The notes under the pieces are model-generated. The model saw only the letters and a program-made list of their open reading frames with translations, ran no database searches and was not told where the DNA came from. Below are positions 11,001 to 22,614 of a stretch of DNA of 43,354 nucleotides, one piece after another; position 1 is the stretch's first letter; every line of letters begins with the position of its first letter. The position numbers were made by a program, and so were the translations under genes. The DNA is taken from the NCBI RefSeq assembly GCF_000003605.2, contig NW_003141321.1, forward strand, positions 83,878 through 127,231, in the 5' to 3' direction. The stretch comes from Saccoglossus kowalevskii. Lineage: Eukaryota > Hemichordata > Enteropneusta > Harrimaniidae.

Positions 11001-11550
11001 AATGACAGAGGTACATATACGTGGTCAGAATTAATGCTATTTTAATGATCCAGGATACAATAAATCTGTTTTTTTTGTGTACTAGCATTTTTATCACATC
11101 AAATATGCAGATTTAGGACATCCACAAATTAAAATCCTACAAACACTACCTGTTTTTTTTAGAAGTGCATGTTATCATAAGCACACAGTTTATTTTTGTT
11201 GGCTTAAAAATTGTACATGATTAGAAGAGCTATGTTATTCAAAATTCAAATGTGTGAATTGCCAGAGTGATAAATGTGCAAAATGATTACACTCCTCAAA
11301 TGACATTCCCTAAGAGCAAACGGTTAACTGCAGTATATATTTCCTGACTGTGTAAGTATAACTCGTAATTTATGTATAAAAACAGTTCCTGTTGTCATGA
11401 CCAGGTTACTGGCTGTGGTAAGCAAATTTCAGACAATGCTTTGTAAACAGCTATGTTAAAGTAGTAAGTACATTGTTTTCCCCAAAATATATGCAACGTT
11501 CTTAATATGTTCATTTTATGTACATAGTTAAAAATGATGTAAGTGTTTAC
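8024..11550. other. 3.5-kb intron, mostly unexplained
   Basis: Lies between the PH exon and the REM exon. One exon of the family is expected here (candidate 9353-9397). It contains a run of A at about 9520-9546, a TAAT-rich stretch near 10800-10830 and no recognisable element. Plus-strand open frame 10188-10442 and the minus frames show no family features. Confidence 0.5.
9353..9397 (-). CDS. Weak candidate for the missing PH-REM linker exon
   Basis: A donor TTATTAG|GTAACC ends a short open stretch reading REVLGMHYQFI and leaving two bases AG. The REM exon needs exactly two bases before its first A, so the junction would read [13 protein letters not shown], which looks natural. The proposed acceptor (GGATGTAG) is poor, and its phase does not fit the phase-0 end of the PH exon unless another small exon lies between. 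There is a stop codon shortly upstream in the same frame. It could be a chance fit. Confidence 0.25.
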   Translation of the reverse strand, partial: TSLSRSTWNALSVY

Positions 11551-11702
11551 CTGACTAATATCACCCATCCAAACATTCTTGTCTCGTTGGGTAGGTGCTA
11601 TTAGGATGACATGTAGTGGTGGACCACTTTTCCCATCCACGATGAGTTTAATTTCCAAGTTGTCGTATTCAGATTGACTGGTGTGACTGCAAACACTCCC
11701 CT
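11551..11702 (-). CDS. RASGRF: RasGRF exon: second PH domain, C-terminal strands and helix
   Basis: 152 bases, acceptor ATCAAACACAG, donor AGTCAG|GTAAAC. It reads EGSVCSHTSQSEYDNLEIKL, then IVDGKSGPPLHVILIAPTQR and DKNVWMGDISQ. The W in VWMGDI is the near-invariant Trp of the PH C-terminal helix. The human counterpart ends AAWTSDISQ. It ends in phase 0. The next family segment (CVDNIRCNG onward in human) was not found with confidence before the REM exon. Confidence 0.95.
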
Positions 11703-12335
11703 CTGTGTTTGATAAAAAAACAGTAAGATAAGGTCAGTAAACTATACTGGAATTCTATTCAAAAGCAAGGATTCTGGGAAGATGTTTTGATATTTAAAAT
11801 GTTTGATTACTATAAATCACTTTAGTGTCATGTGAGACAAATTATTGTCAGTGAAAATCATTAAATTTAGTAAAAGTGAGAATTTTGCTTGGGGTCATAT
11901 GACATAAAGTCATAAAATTATGAAAATGCCAAACAAAAAATTATATAATAAGTGGTTTACAGTAATTGTGTTCGTGCACAGCTCCTTAGCACAGACTAAG
12001 AGGTCAAAAACCTTAGCCTGTGATAAAAAAAGTGCAAAGGCTAACATTTTGGGGCCAAGAAATGGTAAGTTTACAAGCTAAACCCATTTTTAAGACCAGT
12101 CTAGAACCTTAGCATGGGTTAATTGAAGTGTGGGCGAATACTTAGCTCGGCTCAGGCATTTCCAACATTACAATTAACACAAGAACTTCCAGAGATATTA
12201 TTCTTGAGAAAAAAAAATGGATAGATGATGAGATTCTGTAATACTAGTATATTCCTAACAAGTTTGGTTATTCTGTTTCCTGTGCTGACTGTTATTCCCT
12301 CATGTGCGTGAAAGCAAAATAGTATAGCCGATATG

Positions 12336-13012
12336 CAGGGATGAGAATGAGAATTTAAATTTTCAGCTCAAAGTAAAGTATCCGGGGTCCGAGAATCGTA
12401 GTTGATCAAATTGTTACAATACAGACACTATCGCCTTTCCCGGGACCTTGCACTTGCACATGAAGTCACTTCATTTTTCAGTTACCACTCCCCGATTCAC
12501 AACGAAATTTGTTTCTAATGTCTTTATCGATCTCTCGCACAACTGACTCGTTGTCTTTTGTAACTACTTTCACCATTATTGCTGCATGAAACTTGTAAAC
12601 AACGATCCAACGCTGCTAACAATTGAAACAAATGGTGCCGTTGGTGAAAAGAAAAATGAAAGCTCTTCACTGGTTGGCCTGTCAGAACTAACCCAGCCAA
12701 TCATGTTAATTGTTACGTATTACTTCGAACACTTCAAAACCACAATTGCACTGATGAAAAAGAGTCGCGAACATTCCGCATTGGAGACACCGCGAGTTGT
12801 TTCCCTTCGACCATACACTGATACAGGGCCTCTTGCAGCCGACAACAATGACCCGACAGCATGTTTACTTCTGGTGAATGAACAAGATTTGTATTCTTAA
12901 CCCCCCCCCCCCCCTAAAATTTTGTCTTCGTATTTTGACGTTTTAGAAAATTGATCCCTGGGGCTTAGAAATCAGCGGAACTCCGCAGATCCGCAGAAAA
13001 TTCTCATCCCTG
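12336..13012. mobile_element. Non-autonomous DNA transposon with 13-bp terminal inverted repeats
   Basis: Left end CAGGGATGAGAAT (12336-12348) and right end ATTCTCATCCCTG (13000-13012) are perfect inverted repeats. Both ends are flanked by ATATG (12331-12335, and 13014-13018 after one extra base), a possible imperfect target duplication. The interior is richer in GC and CpG than the surrounding intron and contains a C-run (12901-12916). CAGGG-type ends recall hAT elements, but the target duplication is not a clean 8 bp, so the superfamily is open. A plus-strand open frame of 104 codons (12586-12900) is inside; I do not recognise its product and see no transposase motif. Confidence 0.65.
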
Positions 13013-13264
13013 AATATGCAATCATACAAGATTAGCTGTACTTGGTGTAGCCTGAACACATCTAACGTAATTTGTTGGTGAATTTCATTGAAATCTGCAT
13101 TTGTAAACCATATATTTCATTGGTGTACGTCTCTAGTATCTATACATAGCCATGTACAATTTCTCATCTGATTTCTATCCATATTTTTGTGTCTTTCATA
13201 TAAAATGGTGAATTTTAAAATGATTTATAATCTGTGGTTACCATGGTTACACATTGTTACTTAC

Positions 13265-13331
13265 CATCATCATCAAATGGATCAAAGTCATCCACTAGCA
13301 TCGTGTCTATCAAGGCTATCTTACCACCAGT
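13265..13331 (-). CDS. RASGRF: RasGRF exon: second PH domain, middle
   Basis: 67 bases between a T-rich acceptor (T-run then AG) and donor GATG|GTAAGT. It reads TGGKIALIDTMLVDD, then FDPFDDD, matching NGVISLIDCTLLEE of the human PH domain. The acidic run FDPFDDD is a local difference. It ends one base into a Glu codon (G|AG) completed by the next exon. Confidence 0.9.
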
Positions 13332-13533
13332 CTAAAAAAAAAAAATTTGTAAATCATTTTGTGAAATTGAAATTCATTGACACACCTGGTCGTGCTGTGC
13401 AGATCACAGCTCTTTCATTAGAAGTGTGTAACTAAACACCACATTTGGCATGGGCATGTACGTCTAATACACAGTAAGAGAATAGCATTCTCTTTCATTG
13501 CTCTTTCATTGAACTGCGCAAATTATTATTCAC

Positions 13534-13703
13534 CTTTGAGAGGTGTAGTCTACCGCTTGAACCTCTAGTGGTTATCAGTAGATGGTGAGTAAACAAATAA
13601 CACTGTCGAACACCTTCCTTTCGTGGATCTGATTTTGAACTACTAAGTGAACCGAGACGACTCCGATTCTTGCCCTTCTCTGCATAAACTTGAATCAAAG
13701 AAC
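13534..13703 (-). CDS. RASGRF: RasGRF exon: second PH domain, first strands
   Basis: 170 bases, acceptor TTTTCTCTAG, donor TCAAAG|GTGAAT. It reads [20 protein letters not shown], then [15 protein letters not shown] and GRLHLSK, matching the opening beta strands of the PH domain that follows DH in RasGRF. Compared with human RASGRF1 there is a longer Ser/Lys-rich loop after RLGSL. In this family the DH-PH unit helps membrane placement and Rac exchange. Phase 0 at its end. Confidence 0.95.
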
Positions 13704-14277
13704 CTAGAGAAAAGACATAATAGAATTGTATGCTATTTGAGAATCCCTTCAGTCACAAGACAAGTTTACAAAATATAACTTTTTATACTTCATAATTTGT
13801 GATCCTCGTTTAATATAAACGTGTCAAATTTTCTACCTCAAAAATTTTACAAGAACCAAACCTGTGAACCCCCAGAAATATGTACTGCCTAAAAATAAAT
13901 GAAAATGAATTTATGAATATGCATGTGGATATTCCAGTTTGTATCCATTTTTTGTATTTTTTTGATTAACATCCAAGAGTATATCACAATGATGAACTAA
14001 GCTATTTCTAGATGTATCTTGTCTGTTTATTACGCCGATCAAGAGATAAATTACAATTAGAGATCTAGAATGAGAGTTAGTTCCAGATATCCTGTAATCT
14101 ATGCATCGTGAAATTAATTTTTATATAAACTAAAGACAAGAATAGCACACAGAATAGACAGCTGTACATTTCTATTTCTCCTCTGCCTGGGTGTCATTCT
14201 CCCAACTAGCAATGCTCATGCCAGTCCGGTTATCGCAATTCGTGAACTATACGCTACCACAGTATTCACAGGCATAC
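13704..14277. other. Intron, nothing recognised
   Basis: Intron between PH and DH exons. AT-rich, with no repeat or open frame of note. Confidence 0.5.
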
Positions 14278-14395
14278 CTTGTCTGACAAAAGTCTGGTTA
14301 ACATCCAAAAGTATATCACATCCTTCAACTATCATACGTTCTATTGCAAGATTCTTTCGTATATTCTCGGTTTCGGAAACTTCATCATGCATAAC
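14278..14395 (-). CDS. RASGRF: RasGRF exon: end of DH and DH-PH linker
   Basis: 118 bases, acceptor TCTTTTGTAG, donor AGACAAG|GTATGC. It reads [20 protein letters not shown], then [19 protein letters not shown]. The human counterpart is [20 protein letters not shown] with EGCEILLDTSQTFVRQG. It ends one base into a Gly codon completed by the PH exon. Confidence 0.96.
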
Positions 14396-14690
14396 CTACA
14401 AAAGATAAACAACATGTCATGGTGACAGATGAACAGTTACTAATAATACTGATTTTTAAAATTTTTATTTATCACTACATGTTAAGCCAGCATAGAAAAC
14501 ATAGTGTACTTTGGGCAAAGAAGAGCAGACTTGTACATTCTCCTCCAAAAATGTGTGCATTCACCATTATATAAAAAGTCTCCATTGTGTGGATGTTTTT
14601 ATTTCATGTTTTTATTTGGCTTAATTGTTTTATGTAAATCATGCAAATTAAGTGAAATTAAAGCTTGTTGTTGTTTAAATGTGGACCCCC

Positions 14691-14745
14691 TTAAAGGTCA
14701 CACATCCTGGTAACCCAAAAAAGTACCAGGATGTGTGAACTTTAG
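14691..14745. repeat. Strong hairpin close to the 5' splice site of the DH exon
   Basis: Arms AAAGGTCACACATCCTGGTA (14693-14712) and TACCAGGATGTGTGAACTTT (14724-14743) pair over 19 of 20 bases around an 11-base loop. On the transcript it starts about 30 bases after the donor of exon 14775-14885. It could be a tiny foldback element or affect splicing; only the pairing is seen. Confidence 0.8.
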
Positions 14746-14774
14746 AAAGTCATTCATAAAGCTTGTTGACTTAC

Positions 14775-14885
14775 TTTGGATAATTCTTCTAGTTTATTCT
14801 TAGCATGATCTAGACTCTTCCGCTCAACATGGTCATGTGGTGTATGTGCAAGCAGTTCATGTAGTGTTATTATATACCTTGGTAT
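14775..14885 (-). CDS. RASGRF: RasGRF exon: DH conserved region 3
   Basis: 111 bases, exactly 37 codons, phase 0 at both ends. Acceptor GATATTCTAG, donor TCCAAA|GTAAGT. It encodes [20 protein letters not shown], then [17 protein letters not shown], nearly identical to the vertebrate proteins. This helix of the DH domain contacts the Rho-family GTPase. About 30 bases after the donor lies a strong intronic hairpin (14691-14745). Confidence 0.96.
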
Positions 14886-16379
14886 CTAGAATATCAAACG
14901 ATATAAACATTAGCAACAAAATAGTATAATAAATCTCATAAAAACAAAGTCAATTTAATTTCCACTAATGAGGGCTCCCTTCATGAGGATTAATAAAATT
15001 CATATTAGGCCAAAATGTTCTTTTCTTCACAATTATGTAGTTATGAGAAGCTAATATATATGATTACTTTTTGAATACCAAAGTTGGATAGTTGCACATT
15101 CAAAATATTATCTGATAAAAATTACACTGAAATACAGACAAAAATACTGTTATTACTTGTTGGTAATTCTACAACATGTTTGATTTAAAAGTCACTCTAT
15201 ATTTAACAATAACTTCCAAAATTGCGTTTGACTAGTTACAATTTAGAAGCAAATATCTGATTATTTGAAACCACATCAATGCATTCAGGTTTGGTAATGA
15301 ACTTTGTAACTTATATGAACTTTGACCCCAGCATTGTTGATATTTAACGTCATTCAAATTGACAACAATTATTTTCAAGTTTAGAAAAATATTTTGACTG
15401 TAGTGTAATCCAAACTTTCTGATATACCAGTAATGCATACCAAAAATTTCACTTTGTATGGTCTTATTATACAGAACTGCTTTTTATTGAACTGTGAGCC
15501 CCAGCTGTAATATTGAATATAAATGACAAATATGGCATATGTCAAGGATTCGATCAATATGACAATCTGAAATATTTATTGCCTGATACCACGTAATATA
15601 ATAATTACACAAGACAGGAACTCAGTTCTGATTCAACTATAACCTACTTTTCCAATTAATAGAATGACTCACGATAGGAAATGACACGATTAGACTATCC
15701 AGAATAAATACACTGTTTACTAATTATTTATTATTTTAAATATGATATAAATGCCACTAATGTTTCCTGTTTATCAACACTAATCTCACCGCCCTTCAAA
15801 TAAACATCAAGATCATATTTTTTTTTTTTTTTTTCAGGGCAAAAAAATCGATCTGTTTCTGGTCTGTTTCTTTTTCTTTTAACAAGAAAATGAATCTGTG
15901 GATGTGTGAACAATATATTAATCAATATGAGGAGGTACATCCCTCTTTTTTTAAATGACACATAAAAATACAGGCAGAGCCTTTAGAACTGAGGCGCACA
16001 CTAACCAGATACAGCTCAATACTTTCCCATGACAGTTTTGTAAAATATGCAAATTCAGAGTACTGTATAATCAAATTAGAATCTGACATTAGGTATAGGT
16101 TTCAATTACTATTTTCTTCTTTTTTTTAGTTATTCTGGTTTATTCAGAACGATTTCGCTGGTTCTACTTGCAGTTATTATTGTTAAATTTGTTTGTATAT
16201 TGTATCTTAGTTAGACTGAAATACGACATATAAAAGTCTTACCGGTAATAACGGCAAATAAAACCAAAAATTAAAAAGTCATGAATAGACAAATAAAATA
16301 TGTAAATTAAGACAAAACAAAACAAAACAAGTAATTGCATTACATAATTCATGTGAGTTCTTAATTAAGTTTAGGAAAT
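14886..16379. other. Intron, nothing recognised
   Basis: AT-rich intron with a T-run at about 15818-15835. No coding or repeat structure beyond low complexity. Confidence 0.5.
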
Positions 16380-16925
16380 ATCAAGTTTGAACATGAACAT
16401 TCAGAGCATATCAAAGAAATGGCACAAGAACTGCATTCACTAAAAACAATGGCCACCAGTTGGCCATTTTGAGTCCAATCTGATGCACAAAATGACGTAC
16501 ATTACAATGGTTCCATTCGACCATCTTGAATTGAATTGTCAAATGAATACATGTGCAGATGTGTGACATGATGTATATTTAAAGTTTAAACTTAATTGGT
16601 CAGGGAAAGTTATAGCTCAGGTACCAAATTCTTTAAAAGCAAAATGACCATAAGGCAGCCATTTCGTATCTGATCTGTAAAACACAATAGCGTGCAGCAA
16701 GGTCCCATAATGTCTGATGTTTGTGGAAATGGCAGAAATGCTTAATTTTGAAGGTTTTTAGCATTAAAGTAGCTGCCATTCAGCCATCTTGAATTGAATT
16801 GTCAAAGGAATAGTATACATGGGCTTATGTGAGACATGATGTGTGATGTATGTGTGAAGTTTGAATATCTGAGATATAGGTGGGCACACATAAACACAGA
16901 AACACAGAAAGGTCAATTCATATGT
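16380..16925. repeat. Dispersed-repeat-like block with an internal duplication
   Basis: Two related segments, about 16507-16600 and 16778-16870, share CATCTTGAATTGAATTGTCA and then a GTGTGACATGATGT-type block followed by AAGTTT. The block also has GGCCACCAGTTGGCCATTTTG and a phrase AAAGTTATAGCTCAGGTACC. The composition differs from the flanking intron. It looks like a copy of an interspersed family, but no ends or duplications could be fixed. Confidence 0.5.
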
Positions 16926-17087
16926 AAAATATAAAAATTAAAAAAAAAATTTTTGAGTTTGAATTTTACTCAGATTTGTGCTTGCGGAACAGAAACAATT
17001 CATTATTCCAACAATCTTACAAGATGATGGTAACATTTTTAGATCCAATATTTTCAAACTTCTCGGGGTACCTAAATATCAACCTAC

Positions 17088-17281
17088 CTGATGCATAGGG
17101 TATGTGAGGAATGTTTCCAATAATCTGGATTCACATACAGATTTACTTTCATATTGTTTCAAAAGACTGCTAAATGCCACATTCTGTTTACATTCAGCCA
17201 ATACTTGCAAGCTATAATGATGGTTCCGCACATATTCATTGTATATAGTCAACATTGGTAGCAGCATATCAAACAAATCAC
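17088..17281 (-). CDS. RASGRF: RasGRF exon: DH domain core
   Basis: 194 bases, acceptor TTTGGTTGCAG, donor CATCAG|GTAGGT. It reads [20 protein letters not shown], then [14 protein letters not shown], and ends [12 protein letters not shown]. This is the central helical part of the DH domain, with the start of its conserved region 3 (TYPMHQ followed by IPRY in the next exon). It enters in phase 1 and leaves in phase 0. Confidence 0.97.
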
Positions 17282-17539
17282 CTGCAACCAAACAAGAGAT
17301 GAATTTATGTTTACTGCGAGATGTCACGTATTGCGTGAAACACAAGAAACAAACGACTGCTGCAAAAATCTAATAATTTGATTATGAACTTGAATTTCTT
17401 TGTTATAGTTCAATGTTAAAATGCCAATCTTTCTGCGCGGAATATGACTTTGAGATGTCCTTAGCTTCATTAAAATTTATTGTCATTCAATGTGTATTGC
17501 ATTTTATTAAGCGTGAAAATACTAAAAAATTACTTGAAT

Positions 17540-17675
17540 TTAACCTTTTTCTCACCAGTTCTTTTTTTTCATCAAAAATTCACAAAATAGTCCCTTTTAT
17601 AATCTGCACTTTTCTTCAGAAGATCGGGAGAAAAATAGCCTAATTTTGGGAGTGAAACTAAAAATTTACTCATAT
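17540..17675. repeat. Partial copy of a piggyBac-type MITE
   Basis: It starts TTAACC and shares CACCAGTTC, TTCATCAAAAATTCACAAAA and the following 70 bases with the complete copy that begins at 17676. It stops at ACTCATAT, where the full copy continues, so only the left half is present, directly in front of the complete copy. Confidence 0.7.
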
Positions 17676-17888
17676 TTAACCTTTTCACCACCAGTTCTTT
17701 CTTTTCATCAAAAATTCACAAAATAGTCCTGTTTATAGTCTGCACTTTCCTTTCAGACGATTACAACAAATTTTTTGAGTGAAACTGAAAATTGACTCAA
17801 ATTTTGTCTGTTGGCTCCACAGGGTTTATTTCCAGAAATATCGAAGGATTTGCCAATGGGTGAAAAAGCCTGGTGGTAAAAAGGTTAA
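17676..17888. mobile_element. piggyBac-type MITE, complete copy
   Basis: Starts TTAACCTTTTCACCACCAG and ends CTGGTGGTAAAAAGGTTAA, which are inverted repeats bounded by TTAA. TTAA target sites and ends beginning CCYT are the hallmark of piggyBac elements (established). At 213 bp including TTAA it has no transposase. A third copy is at 21513-21754. Confidence 0.8.
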
Positions 17889-20800
17889 CAGTCCTGACAC
17901 TAGAGGGGGTAAGTCTTTTATCAGCATGTCTGATATAACAGTAATTACATATCAAAACTAACTCGCACGGTTTTAGTAAATAACAAGTCACACAACAAGT
18001 GGAGCCATGCAGCAGTGTCTTGTATAACATATATAAGAAATTATATTATACCAGCATTTCAATGGCCTGAATAAATCATTCTGATTGATCGAGAGTATGT
18101 TTTTAATTATGCAAACCGTGGGTAAATAGACAAAATCAACCATCGCTCTCTGTGTTTAGAAGTGAATGTGATTAACATCCTTTTACGAACACTTGTGTGT
18201 ACATGTCATTAAACTAATCAAAACTTTGTGGAATACATGCCTCTGGGATGGTTATTCCTTAAATATAGTTTTCTAAATGGACACAAAAGTATTTCTGCAG
18301 TTTTATTTTTGCCTAGTTTGTGGATTATAGACAATTAACATGAAATTAACATTGCCTGATTTTGCTTGCTATATATTTCTTTATTATGAAGTTTACACGC
18401 TGTATTTCTCAATGATACTATATGAGACGTGATTCATGCTGACTACTGTTATGAATGTGGAAAGCTATTATTGATTATATATATGGCAGAATTATTTCAA
18501 TCTGAAAAATAATGTATTCAAAAACTAGTACTTTCTAGAACATGTAAATAAAGTTTGATCTCACTGTTTTCAGAGGTGTCTGAAACTATGCAAAATCAAA
18601 AGTTTTTCGTAAAAAAATTATTCCTAGTGTATTCTATATTTAATATGACAAATGTATAATAGTATTCATAAATAAATATCTTTCTACTACAAAAAGCAAT
18701 ATTTACAGAATAATGTAGTTCATGACCGATATAAAAAATGTAATGCAAAGGATTGGCAAAGCATTTACACATGTATGGTATTTCTTAGAAAAGACAATCA
18801 AGACCATATATGGCTAATACATTATGAAGCAACACCTGACCTTAGCTATTGACCTTACTTTATTGCCATAGCAACCACTACACAGTAGCTACATAGCCCA
18901 ATATAATAGGTATTAGACCATATTTCATATCATATTGGGAATTATTTTTATTTTAGTTTCACTGTGTTTTTAATATTTTAATACTTATGTATCATTAATT
19001 GTTATGATATTTAATGTAGAACCTTGAAGTGTAATAAGGTAAGAGAAATAAAATATATGTTGGCCATTTATAGAGCTACAAATTATAATATAGAAGAGTA
19101 AAATTAGGTGTAGGACAAGTTCATGTACAGAGTGAGAGTGACCTTTTCAAATGGTATGCTTTGAATTGCACATAAAAAGAGCTCAAAGTAAAAAAACTCT
19201 TCTGCGTTGAAAAATCTCTTATTAGCATGGAAATGACATTCGTATGCTTTTCATCAATATTTGAACGCATAAAGACGAATATTGTGTGCTACATGAAACA
19301 AATGATTGATAGACTGTAAGCTCCGATAACAAATAATCTAATTTGCATACTAATTAGTCTATAATGTATCAGTTTTAATAGCATTATATCAATTATTACA
19401 TTTATTTTACACTCTAATCACTATATGCAAATTACATTCTCAGGTCAAAGGTTAGCAGCAGATTATATAACTCATAATTTGATTATTAATCAATAAATTA
19501 ATTACTAACAAAGAGAAACTAGAATGGATGATATAAAAAAAATTTATGACAATTTTTACAATTCTTTGATTTATAGACTAGGCTATTTTATAAAAAAAAA
19601 ATATTTTCTGTGATTCTGTATATAATATTTGCCCCTTTAGCAACTCATGTGATTAGGTAAATGAAAGAAAATGTTTGCAAGAAATAATATGAAGACTCTG
19701 AATAGAGTAATTATAAATAAATGCATTTTTTGGTTTATGTGCATTTTCTTTTGACATATGTGCTTCTAATAACAAAAACTCAATTTATTTTACATTATTT
19801 ATTCACTCTTGTACTTATTTTAGTTCAGTTGTTTTTCTGTATTTTTTTTTTTTTTTTAATGAAATACATTTTATACATTTATTTAATCGTTCAGTAATGA
19901 AGGTCTTTATAGTCATCAAAGCTGAGTATGTAAGGTACTAAAAATAACACATATTGTACTTGTAATTAATGCGTGTGTTCAAAATGCTGTTTTATTTGAG
20001 CTGTATATAAAATACATAAAACATAAAAACTGTGAGCATGTCTTTTTGCGTGTACGATGTATTGAACGACTTAATTATTAGTATTCAAAATGATTGTACG
20101 CTTTTCTATGTTGTTGATTGTTAGATTATTTGCTCGTGTGATTTGTGGACAACATATGGCTGTACTCTATTCAACTTGTAACATTTGTAATGTGTTATAA
20201 ACTATTTTCTACATTGTTACTTTTTTATATCAAAAAATCTTTCATTAGTAAGTCTATTACTACATATTCTTTACAAACTTATGCATGATAATTTATGCAG
20301 AATACAGATGTCTCAATATTAATTCATATGAGTATGAGGCACTTTTATAGTAGTTGCAAAAATAATTTTTGATACAATATGTCAAATGTGGTCTGATTAT
20401 TATACATAAATATCAGACAATCAAAGACCTAATGATTTGCATTTATTCATCGTTGTTTTGAATTTTCAGTGCGCTGCACTATTCAGAACAGAAGCGAGTC
20501 TTTGTGAATCTATTCCTGACAGAACAAAAGTACGAGCAAATGAATTATGAACACACAATTAAAAGGAAACGTAGGATAATCACCAATAATTAAATTTTCT
20601 ATAAAATAATTAAAATTTTAATATTTGTTACACATTTCCCATGATAAAACATGTACACTTCAAAAGCGTTAGCAAATAAAACTGGAACACACAATCAAAC
20701 AGGAAGCCGAGATGATCATCAATATTCGAATGTGCTAAAAATCATTAAAATGTGAACGTTGTCCACAATTTACACAATCTGAAACTATCAAATACCTCAC

Positions 20801-21012
20801 ATAAAAGTCTTAAAACTAGAAATTCTCTCAGAGTACAACTTTAATGTTTATATTTATCTCTATTTTGCATTTCTTATCTCTGTATAATATTCCTCTTAAT
20901 ATGTATGTCACAACACTATAATTATTGCATGGTATGTTACCTTTAGATCAATACAATAAACATGATGTATTTTCTGATTATATTAGCAAGCACAGTACAG
21001 TCTGAGCATAAC
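17889..21012. other. 3.1-kb AT-rich intron, nothing recognised
   Basis: Low-complexity AT-rich intron with T- and A-runs (for example 19842-19858). No exon-like block with splice signals and no clear repeat was seen. Confidence 0.45.
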
Positions 21013-21195
21013 TTAATCCTTTGAGTGTTATATTTTTTTCCCGCCAAAATGTTTTGCACACTTTTGGATGAAATGGACATAATTTCTCATTGGAAACAGA
21101 CCTTGATCAAAATCTTTGAAAAAATATGGAAAAATTATGCAAATTTATTTTTTGTGAGTGGTGATAAAATTAGCCAATGGCGTTCAAAGGGTTAA
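21013..21195. mobile_element. Second type of TTAA-bounded MITE
   Basis: Begins TTAATCCTTTGAGTG and ends TTCAAAGGGTTAA. The ends pair imperfectly (TCCTTTGA with TCAAAGGG) and both sides carry TTAA. 183 bp, interior AT-rich, no coding capacity. It fits the piggyBac pattern but is a different family from the 17676 and 21513 copies. Confidence 0.6.
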
Positions 21196-21512
21196 TTTCG
21201 AAGCTGACTATCAGCTGACTCTGTCTTTTCATGAAAACTTTTTGAAACATTTTTAAAGTGAGTACCATATCCATTAACAATTTCAGCTTATTCGTTGTAG
21301 TATAATTTACTCAGTAAAATTTAAGTACATGCAGGGGTGATTTTGGAAGCAAGCTAAGATAGTTTTAAGCCAGCTAAGATGTTTAGTTACTCTCAGACTG
21401 TTCTGTAAGTTATGACTACGACGTTTTACACTATTTCAAAGCTACAATGTATATTATTCTTATGAGATACTAGTATGTTACTAAAATTACATATCCATGA
21501 GTGGGTATAGAT

Positions 21513-21754
21513 TTAACCTTTTCAGCACCAGTTCCTTGTTTTCATCAAAAATTCACCAAATAGTCCCATTTATAGTCTGCACTTTCCATCAGAAGATTGG
21601 GACAAAAATAGCCTAAATTTGAGTAAAAACTAAAAATTGATTCAAATTTTGTCTGTTGGTTACAAAATTATGGTTCATTTCCAGAAATATTGAAGAATAT
21701 AAGAAAAAAGTGCAGAAAAATTTGTGCGAGAAAGTCTGGTGGTTATAAGGTTAA
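21513..21754. mobile_element. piggyBac-type MITE, diverged copy
   Basis: Begins TTAACCTTTTCAGCACCAG and ends CTGGTGGTTATAAGGTTAA. Its interior shares TTCATCAAAAATTCACCAAA, TAGTCTGCACTTTCC and CAAATTTTGTCTGTTGG with the copy at 17676. At 242 bp it is about 29 bases longer. Confidence 0.78.
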
Positions 21755-22614
21755 GGACATATATGTACACAATTATCTGGACAATATTGCATCCAAATTA
21801 TACAAAATTTGTATCAGCCAACTGCTCAAATCAATTTAACATTGATTACAATTATGACAATATTATCAATATTTATTACAAAATATTGTTAAATTATTTG
21901 TTTCTTTTAAAGACACTATAAAATGACATAAAAACACTTCAACTACCCAGAATTTGTTAGAATTTAAATCAGAGTAAATAACAGTTTAAAAATGTTTAGT
22001 TTGGTTTTTTTACTGTACCAACTGATACATTATCACGGTACATCAGGGACTCACAAGATAAAGATATGCAAGTCATGAGATAAGCAAAGACGATATCTCA
22101 CGAAAACTGAAAATGAGGTCCATGAATTATCAGAAGATCAGAAAACTGCACAACAAACGTACATTTCTAAAAATACTGTGTGCAATAAAAGAGTAAGTCT
22201 GTTAATGAATTGGTGAGTATTCGTCTGTTTTGCTGCATGTACTTGCATGTTCGTAATGTACATATAACATTTTGAATACAGAGACAGCCGCACTCATTTC
22301 TGTTTATGCAATCAAATATTTCTAAGCGCTCTGTCACACTATTGGTTAGAAAGGTGTTTGATTGACAGACACACAAACAGGATAGAATCTTCATTGCATA
22401 TCAATTAACGTGAATAGATATCAAAGTTGCATCAATTCCTTTATCTAAATCCCTGACTATACATATTAGAAAGAGACAGAAAATGTCAAAATTAAATATT
22501 AATTTGATTCACTATTTTCTGCCTAAATTACAAATGTTATAAAGGGTTCTTATTGTCTGGGACAATAATAAAAATGAAATTTAGAGAATATAAAAGAGGC
22601 GTTCTTTGACTTAC

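Noticed and set aside
12586-12900. Plus-strand 104-codon frame as a host gene
   Set aside because: It lies wholly within the inverted-repeat element at 12336-13012 and has no recognised domain.
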